From Candidatus Paceibacter sp. (GTDB taxonomy: Bacteria > Patescibacteriota > Patescibacteriia > SG8-24 > DYFX01), in contig DYFX01000025.1 in NCBI GenBank assembly GCA_020724945.1, positions 4,375 to 14,824 on the forward strand: 10,450 nt of DNA. The letters run 5' to 3'. Below, in pieces: positions 6,164 to 10,450 of this stretch. Under the pieces are notes generated by a model. That model was given only the letters and a program-made list of their open reading frames with translations, did not search any database and was not told the origin of the DNA. Each line of letters opens with the position of its first letter. The first letter of the stretch is position 1. The position numbers and the translations under genes were made by a program.

Positions 6164-6910
6164 CTAGACGCCGGCCTCGTTTCGGAGGAACCGGCCGAGT
6201 TCGACGCGCACGGCTCGCCGCACGTCGTCGTCCGACAGGAGAGGCGCGAAGGCGCTGTCCGCGAGCTTGAGGCGCTCGCGCAGGGTCTTGATCCTCTCCA
6301 CGGAAGCCGCGGAGAGCCCGCGGCCGTCCTTCTTGCGCAGGTCGGCAAGCGATCCCGCGCGCGCGATCAGGTCCTCCACGGCGGCCAGCGCCGACTCGGC
6401 CTGATCGGAAAACTTCGCCCCCTTCGCCGAGAGCGTCCCGGTCCCCTCGCCCGCGCCCACGACCACGGGGCTGACCTCGTGGACGATGCACCCGGGCTTG
6501 CCGTCCGGGGTGGCCCGCAGGGTGCGGTAGGCTTCCTTCCCGCTCGCGTCCTGCCCGCCCGGCGAGGAGCCGCCGGGGCGGATCGTGAAGCCGTAGCTGT
6601 ACTCCTGCAGCGGCTCGCCGCCCTCGGCGAGGTCGAACATGATCGCGGAGTGCCAGTCCTTCGCCGCGGGGATGTCCAGGTTCATCTTCATCTCGGCGAC
6701 CGCCTGCTCGCCGGCCTCCTGGATGACGCCCTTGCCGATCGGGACGTGCCCCCACTGGTGGGCGGGGAGCATGATCGTGGCCTGCTTGCCGAAGAACCCG
6801 GGGAGCGTGATGTCCCCGTCCTTGTCGATCACGTTCATGGTCGCGAAGACCGCGACGACGGTCCCGGTCTTGGTCGCGTCCTTGATCTGGATGCCTTTCC
6901 TGACGATCAT
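6164..6910 (-). CDS. Prohead maturation protease (HK97 family serine protease)
   Basis: This 248-residue protein should cleave the scaffold region of the capsid protein, and itself, inside the prohead before DNA packaging. The herpesvirus-assemblin-like triad is visible in order: His51 in LPAHQWGHVPIGKG (48-61), Ser105 in EYSYGFTI (103-110) and Glu145 in HEVSPVVVGA (144-153). Residues about 160-248 form a predicted helical, charged tail, which may act as an internal scaffold or targeting segment. The ATG at 6910 overlaps the portal stop (ATGA) and has AGGAGG seven bases upstream. The protein lies directly before the capsid gene, the usual order. Family assignment is strong. The role of the tail is inference. 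Confidence 0.92.
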   Translation of the reverse strand: MIVRKGIQIKDATKTGTVVAVFATMNVIDKDGDITLPGFFGKQATIMLPAHQWGHVPIGKGVIQEAGEQAVAEMKMNLDIPAAKDWHSAIMFDLAEGGEPLQEYSYGFTIRPGGSSPGGQDASGKEAYRTLRATPDGKPGCIVHEVSPVVVGAGEGTGTLSAKGAKFSDQAESALAAVEDLIARAGSLADLRKKDGRGLSAASVERIKTLRERLKLADSAFAPLLSDDDVRRAVRVELGRFLRNEAGV

Positions 6911-9021
6911 GCTGCGGCCTCCTGGAAAACGGGGACGATGTCGCGCGTCCCGTTGGGGTGCTCCTCGGCAAGAAGGCGCTGGGCCTCCTCGAAGCTGACG
7001 ACCGTGCCGTCCATCGCCTCGCAATCGGCGTCCGTGGGGCCGAGGCGGCCGTCGATCATCATCACCTGCGCCACGCCCTCGGTGGCGCGGTACGCCAGTA
7101 GGGCGCTCTGCGTCTGCGCCTCGCGGACCTCGGTGCGCGCGATGACCTGCGCGCGGGTGCGGCTGTCCCGGTAGCGCCCGGCCGGGATGGAGTCCCGCAG
7201 ACGCCGCGCCGTCTCGTCGATCCCCAGCCCTTCCTCGCGCGCCTCGGCGAGGATGTCCCGCATCTGCTGGCGGGCGAGCTTGTCGAGGGCCATCTTGTCC
7301 GCGCGGGCGCTGCCCGCGGCGAGCATCTGCACCGCCACGTTGTCCGGGAGGTTGACGGCGACCCCGAGCTCGGCCAACACGGCCGCCTGCTCGTTGTGGA
7401 TCGCGTAATACTCGCGCCCGAAGAAAGAGCGGAACTCCCGGCGGTGCTTCGGCATGTTCCAGGCGGCGAAGATGCGCTCGATGCGCAGTTCGTCCTCGGC
7501 GGTCTTCGCGTCGAAGCCCTCGGCCTTCTCCTGGGCCAGCGCGAGGCGGTAGGCCGCTTCGAGGTCCGCGCCCATGTCCTCGAGCAGCTCGACCGTGCGG
7601 GCCTGGAAGGCGGGGATGCGGCGCTTCGCGAGCGCCGCGCGGGCGCGCAGGATCCGGGCCTGCAACTGCGTGAGCCGGCGGCGCTTCAGCGCCTTCCGGC
7701 CCTCGTCGTCCTCCTCCCCCTCCTCGCCCTCCGCGGGCGGCGGGTCGGCGGGCGGTGGCTCCGGCTCCGGGAGCGCGGGCGCGATGCGCTCCTCGATCGG
7801 CTGCTCGCGCGGGACCTCGATCATGGCGATAGGCACCAGGAGGACCTCGTCCTCGGGCCGGGCCTCGAGGCCGATCATCTTGCGCGCCTCGCCGCGCGTG
7901 GCGATCCCGCCCTGGTAGGCCTCCCGGGCGGCCTGCGTCTCGGCCGCGCGGTCGGGCTTGAGGGCCTCGACCTCGGACGAGTCGTAGCAGACAGACAGGC
8001 GCGCACGTTTCGCCTCGCTGGGCTCGAAGTCGGGCAGGAGTTGGTGGGTGATGTCGAGGGCCAGCATCCGCGCGATGGGGAGGACGCCCATCGTCCAGGA
8101 GAGGCGCACGTCCTCGGCCATGGTCGCGCCGACCTTGGTCTGCTGCAGCCCGGTCCCGAAGCCGACCACGGACGCGCGCAGCTCCTCGGGCACGTTGCGG
8201 ATCGCGCCCAGGTCCATCTCCTGCGGCGTGAACCCGAACGTGCTGACCTTCGTCGCCCCGCGCAGGACCATCGGCTCCCCGCGCCGCGGCCCGGTCGTGT
8301 GCTCGTGGACGTAGGCCTTCATCGCCTGCGCGTCCTCGTCGCCGACGGGCACGTCCTTGTCGGGGCTGATGAGGACGCCAGGGATGCCGCGGTTCTTGAG
8401 CAGGGCGGCGACGAGCCGCTGCGCCTCGTCGTCCGAGAAGACCTCGGCCAGAACCGGCTTCAAGGGCGCGAAGCCCATGCGCATGTCGCGCGGGTCGAGG
8501 CCGTAGCGGAAGGCGACCACGTTCGCGGGGTCGAGCCGGATCGCGGTCGAGCCGGGCTTGTACGTGTAGTGGGTCAGGTACTCGCGCTCGTTGCCTTTGG
8601 GCTCGACGAGCCAGTGCGGGAGGTACCACAACTCCGCGACCTGGCCGCGGGCGCCGCGGACCTTGAGCCAGTAGGCGGTCCCCTTCGTCAGGTACGAGAG
8701 CAGGGTCGCGAACAGCAGGCCCAGCCAGGAGTAGGCGGGGTTCGGCCGGAGCAGGAGCGTGACGAGCGGGTGCGCGTAGTCCTTCTCCGAGGTCCCGTCC
8801 GGCTTGTCGAGGCGGACGGCCCAGCGGCCCTCGGGGAGCGCGCGGGCGATCCAGAGGATCGGCGTGGTGAGGACGTTCGAGTCGAACCCGTCGCCGACGG
8901 CGCGCTCGTAGTCGGACGCGCTCACGTCGTACCACCCGAAGAACCAGGACGACATGCGCGGGAAGCTCATCGCCGCCCGCTGCGCGATCGCTGCCTTGAG
9001 CCGCCCCCAGAGCCGCTTCAC
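6907..9021 (-). CDS. Portal protein fused to a MuF-like minor head protein
   Basis: This 704-residue protein joins two head proteins that are usually separate. Residues about 45-400 match the HK97-type portal, the dodecameric DNA channel at one capsid vertex; recognisable stretches are HPLVTLLLRPNP (84-95), an acidic-aromatic core with LWYLPHWLVEP (131-141), and GIPGVLIS (212-219). A Pro/Glu-rich linker (about 410-442) follows. A helical region leads into a MuF/SPP1 gp7-type domain (about 575-700) with VIARTEVREAQ (626-636), CEAMDG (667-672) and HPNGTRDIVPVF (688-699). The GTG start at 9021 was chosen because it overlaps the terminase stop as GTGA; the next ATG is at 8970. No strong Shine-Dalgarno precedes it, which fits translational coupling. 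The stop overlaps the protease start (ATGA). Fusion of the two domains is read directly from one uninterrupted frame. Confidence 0.9.
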   Translation of the reverse strand: MKRLWGRLKAAIAQRAAMSFPRMSSWFFGWYDVSASDYERAVGDGFDSNVLTTPILWIARALPEGRWAVRLDKPDGTSEKDYAHPLVTLLLRPNPAYSWLGLLFATLLSYLTKGTAYWLKVRGARGQVAELWYLPHWLVEPKGNEREYLTHYTYKPGSTAIRLDPANVVAFRYGLDPRDMRMGFAPLKPVLAEVFSDDEAQRLVAALLKNRGIPGVLISPDKDVPVGDEDAQAMKAYVHEHTTGPRRGEPMVLRGATKVSTFGFTPQEMDLGAIRNVPEELRASVVGFGTGLQQTKVGATMAEDVRLSWTMGVLPIARMLALDITHQLLPDFEPSEAKRARLSVCYDSSEVEALKPDRAAETQAAREAYQGGIATRGEARKMIGLEARPEDEVLLVPIAMIEVPREQPIEERIAPALPEPEPPPADPPPAEGEEGEEDDEGRKALKRRRLTQLQARILRARAALAKRRIPAFQARTVELLEDMGADLEAAYRLALAQEKAEGFDAKTAEDELRIERIFAAWNMPKHRREFRSFFGREYYAIHNEQAAVLAELGVAVNLPDNVAVQMLAAGSARADKMALDKLARQQMRDILAEAREEGLGIDETARRLRDSIPAGRYRDSRTRAQVIARTEVREAQTQSALLAYRATEGVAQVMMIDGRLGPTDADCEAMDGTVVSFEEAQRLLAEEHPNGTRDIVPVFQEAAA

Positions 9022-10450
9022 GCCGGCGCCCACCGCTGGGGCTTCTTCAGTTCGGGGAGAACGAGGAGCAGGGCGTCCCGCAGGTCGTCGTGCGTGGGGT
9101 GATTCGTCGTCAACTGCTCGACGAGCATCTCGCGCACCTTCGGGTCGATGCGCTTCGAGATATAGACGCGCCCGTTCTCGAAATAGCCGGACTTGTTCTC
9201 GAGGTTCGTCAGCTTGTCCTTCACCTTCGCGACGAGCCGAATGGGGATGTTCGTGAGCCGCTTGAGCTCCGAAACGAAATCCTGAAAGCCGGAAATCCCC
9301 TCGACGTGCGCCCGGCGAACGGGATGCGCTGAGGTCTTGCCCATGCCGTCCACCATCTCGACGCGCTTGTTCAGAGAGAGGCGCTCGTTTTTCGCCTCCT
9401 CGACGTAGTAGTTGAAGACGTCCGCCGGTGCGTCGGCGTAGCGCGTGACGAGGACCCGCACAGCCCCGGTGGCGTCGGCCCCGGGCTTCGCGCCGATGCT
9501 CGGGTCCACGCCGAGCTCGGAGGCGACCAGGATGTGCCGCTCGTTGAAGACGAGTTCGCCCGGGTCGTAGTAGCGGATCCAGGCTTCTTTGATGATCGAC
9601 TCGGAGTCGTCGCGGCGCTCGTTCTGATACTCGCGGTTGAAGATCGAGGTCGGCATGTCCTCGGCTTCCGCGATCAGGTCCTCGTACGTGTTGAGCGCCG
9701 GCCAGAGGACGGTGCGCTTCTCGTGGCTCGTGATGGCCCGGAACGTCTTCGACTCCCACCGCTTCTTCGCCTTCAGGGCCTCGAGGATGTCCAGCTTGTT
9801 CGCGGCGGTGCCGAGGACGTGGACGACGGAGGCGCGCACCTTCGCGCGGGCGGGGTAGAGGGTGCCCCAGAACCAGGCGTTGATCTTCTTCGTCTGCTCG
9901 AGGTTGTTGACCTCGTCCTCGTCGTAGAGGTCATCCACGAGGATGTAGTCCGGCCGCAGGCTCCGGTACTTAATGCCGCGCAGGGACTGGCCGGCGGACT
10001 TCGCCGTGAAGACGACGCCGTTGCGCAGGACGAACTGCTGATCGGTCCACCGCGATCCGCGCTGATCGCCGTACATGGCGCGCAGGAGCTCGTTCTCCTC
10101 GATCTCGGTCTTGATGGCGCGGTTGATGTCGAGCGCCTTCGGCTCGGTGGCCTGGATGTTCAGGTAGTGCCGGAACGTGTCGGGCTCGTTGAGCGCCTGG
10201 TAGAGCGGGACGAGGAAGCAGGCGACGGTCGTCTTCGCGTGGCCGCGCGGCGCCTCGGTCGCCGCGTACGGCTCATGCCGGATCGAGACGAGGTAGCGGT
10301 GCAGGTCCTCGCAGAACTCGATCGTGAAGACCTCGGGGAACAGCGCCCGGCCCCAGAGCAGCACGTCCCCGCGGTCGGCCGCAGCGCGGGCGGCCATGAG
10401 GCGCGCCTGCTTGCCGATCTCGGCGCGCTGCTCGTTGGTGAGGGGGGCTG
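9018..10450 (-). CDS. terL: Phage terminase large subunit (ATPase/nuclease), 5' end outside the window
   Basis: This is the motor protein that pumps phage DNA into the prohead and cuts it. Numbering is from the first in-window ATG at 10397 (459 residues). The ATPase part has a Walker A-like loop, APRGHAKTT (49-57), and a Walker B strand, YILVDDLYDED (151-161). The nuclease part keeps plausible acidic residues: Asp298 in GVDPSIG, Glu366 in HVEGISGFQDF, and the Asp cluster in HDDLRDAL (436-443), a typical terminase C-terminal motif. The frame stays open upstream of the ATG to the window edge and reads NEQRAEIGKQARL, which looks like real protein. The true start is therefore probably outside the window and the gene is marked partial. 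Its stop overlaps the GTG of the portal gene (GTGA). Function is inferred from motifs and gene order; confidence is high. Confidence 0.93.
   Translation of the reverse strand, partial: APLTNEQRAEIGKQARLMAARAAADRGDVLLWGRALFPEVFTIEFCEDLHRYLVSIRHEPYAATEAPRGHAKTTVACFLVPLYQALNEPDTFRHYLNIQATEPKALDINRAIKTEIEENELLRAMYGDQRGSRWTDQQFVLRNGVVFTAKSAGQSLRGIKYRSLRPDYILVDDLYDEDEVNNLEQTKKINAWFWGTLYPARAKVRASVVHVLGTAANKLDILEALKAKKRWESKTFRAITSHEKRTVLWPALNTYEDLIAEAEDMPTSIFNREYQNERRDDSESIIKEAWIRYYDPGELVFNERHILVASELGVDPSIGAKPGADATGAVRVLVTRYADAPADVFNYYVEEAKNERLSLNKRVEMVDGMGKTSAHPVRRAHVEGISGFQDFVSELKRLTNIPIRLVAKVKDKLTNLENKSGYFENGRVYISKRIDPKVREMLVEQLTTNHPTHDDLRDALLLVLPELKKPQRWAPA

Noticed and set aside
4332..6167. A 611-codon open frame on the plus strand opposite the capsid gene and the small exported protein.
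   Set aside because: It is antisense to two well-supported genes and its product is Arg/Leu/Asp-rich with no recognisable domain, as expected for a shadow frame in GC-rich DNA.
6164..8935. A 923-codon minus-strand frame that ends as the prohead protease.
   Set aside because: Its upstream part is a shadow of the portal gene in another frame; the ATG at 6910 with AGGAGG is the real start.
7396..9102. A 568-codon open frame on the plus strand opposite the portal-MuF gene.
   Set aside because: It is fully antisense to a recognised gene; composition is Arg/Gly/Leu-biased and no motif is visible.
1..10450. CRISPR arrays, tRNAs, insertion sequences or attachment sites.
   Set aside because: I saw no direct repeats with spacers, cloverleaf, transposase or terminal inverted repeats. 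The whole window is packed with phage genes.

Overview
The window is an 11-gene block of a tailed (siphovirus-like, HK97-fold) phage or prophage. Every gene lies on the minus strand, so transcription runs from right to left. GC content is high throughout, which points to a high-GC bacterial host. An O-antigen ligase/polymerase-like gene would suit a Gram-negative host, but I cannot name a phylum. No integrase, repressor, attachment site, lysis gene, tRNA or host gene is present, so the sequence does not say whether this is an integrated prophage or a free phage. Both ends cut through genes: the terminase on the right and a tail-completion gene on the left.

Head-assembly part (10450 down to 4860). 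The terminase large subunit packages DNA. A portal protein fused to a MuF-type minor head domain comes next, then a serine prohead protease and an HK97-like major capsid protein with an N-terminal scaffold-like (delta) region. Terminase/portal and portal/protease overlap by four bases (GTGA, ATGA), so translation is probably coupled. A perfect 10-bp hairpin with a UUCG loop follows the capsid gene.

Middle part (4859 down to 2079). This is the unusual stretch. It holds a small protein with a clear Sec signal peptide and four cysteines, a 575-residue polytopic membrane protein of the O-antigen ligase/polymerase type with a TPR-like C-terminal region, and a 146-residue protein with a disordered Lys/Ala/Glu tail. 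These genes are spaced rather than overlapping. A gene for envelope polysaccharide modification inside the capsid operon suggests host surface remodelling (serotype conversion or superinfection exclusion) timed with virion production.

Connector part (2075 down to 1). This encodes a head-tail connector (adaptor), a second small protein with a Sec signal peptide and a beta-rich body, a probable head-closure (stopper) protein, an HK97 gp10-like protein, and a DUF3168-like tail-completion protein cut by the window edge. The last three overlap by four bases (GTGA, ATGA). There is no gene-free stretch longer than about 85 bases.
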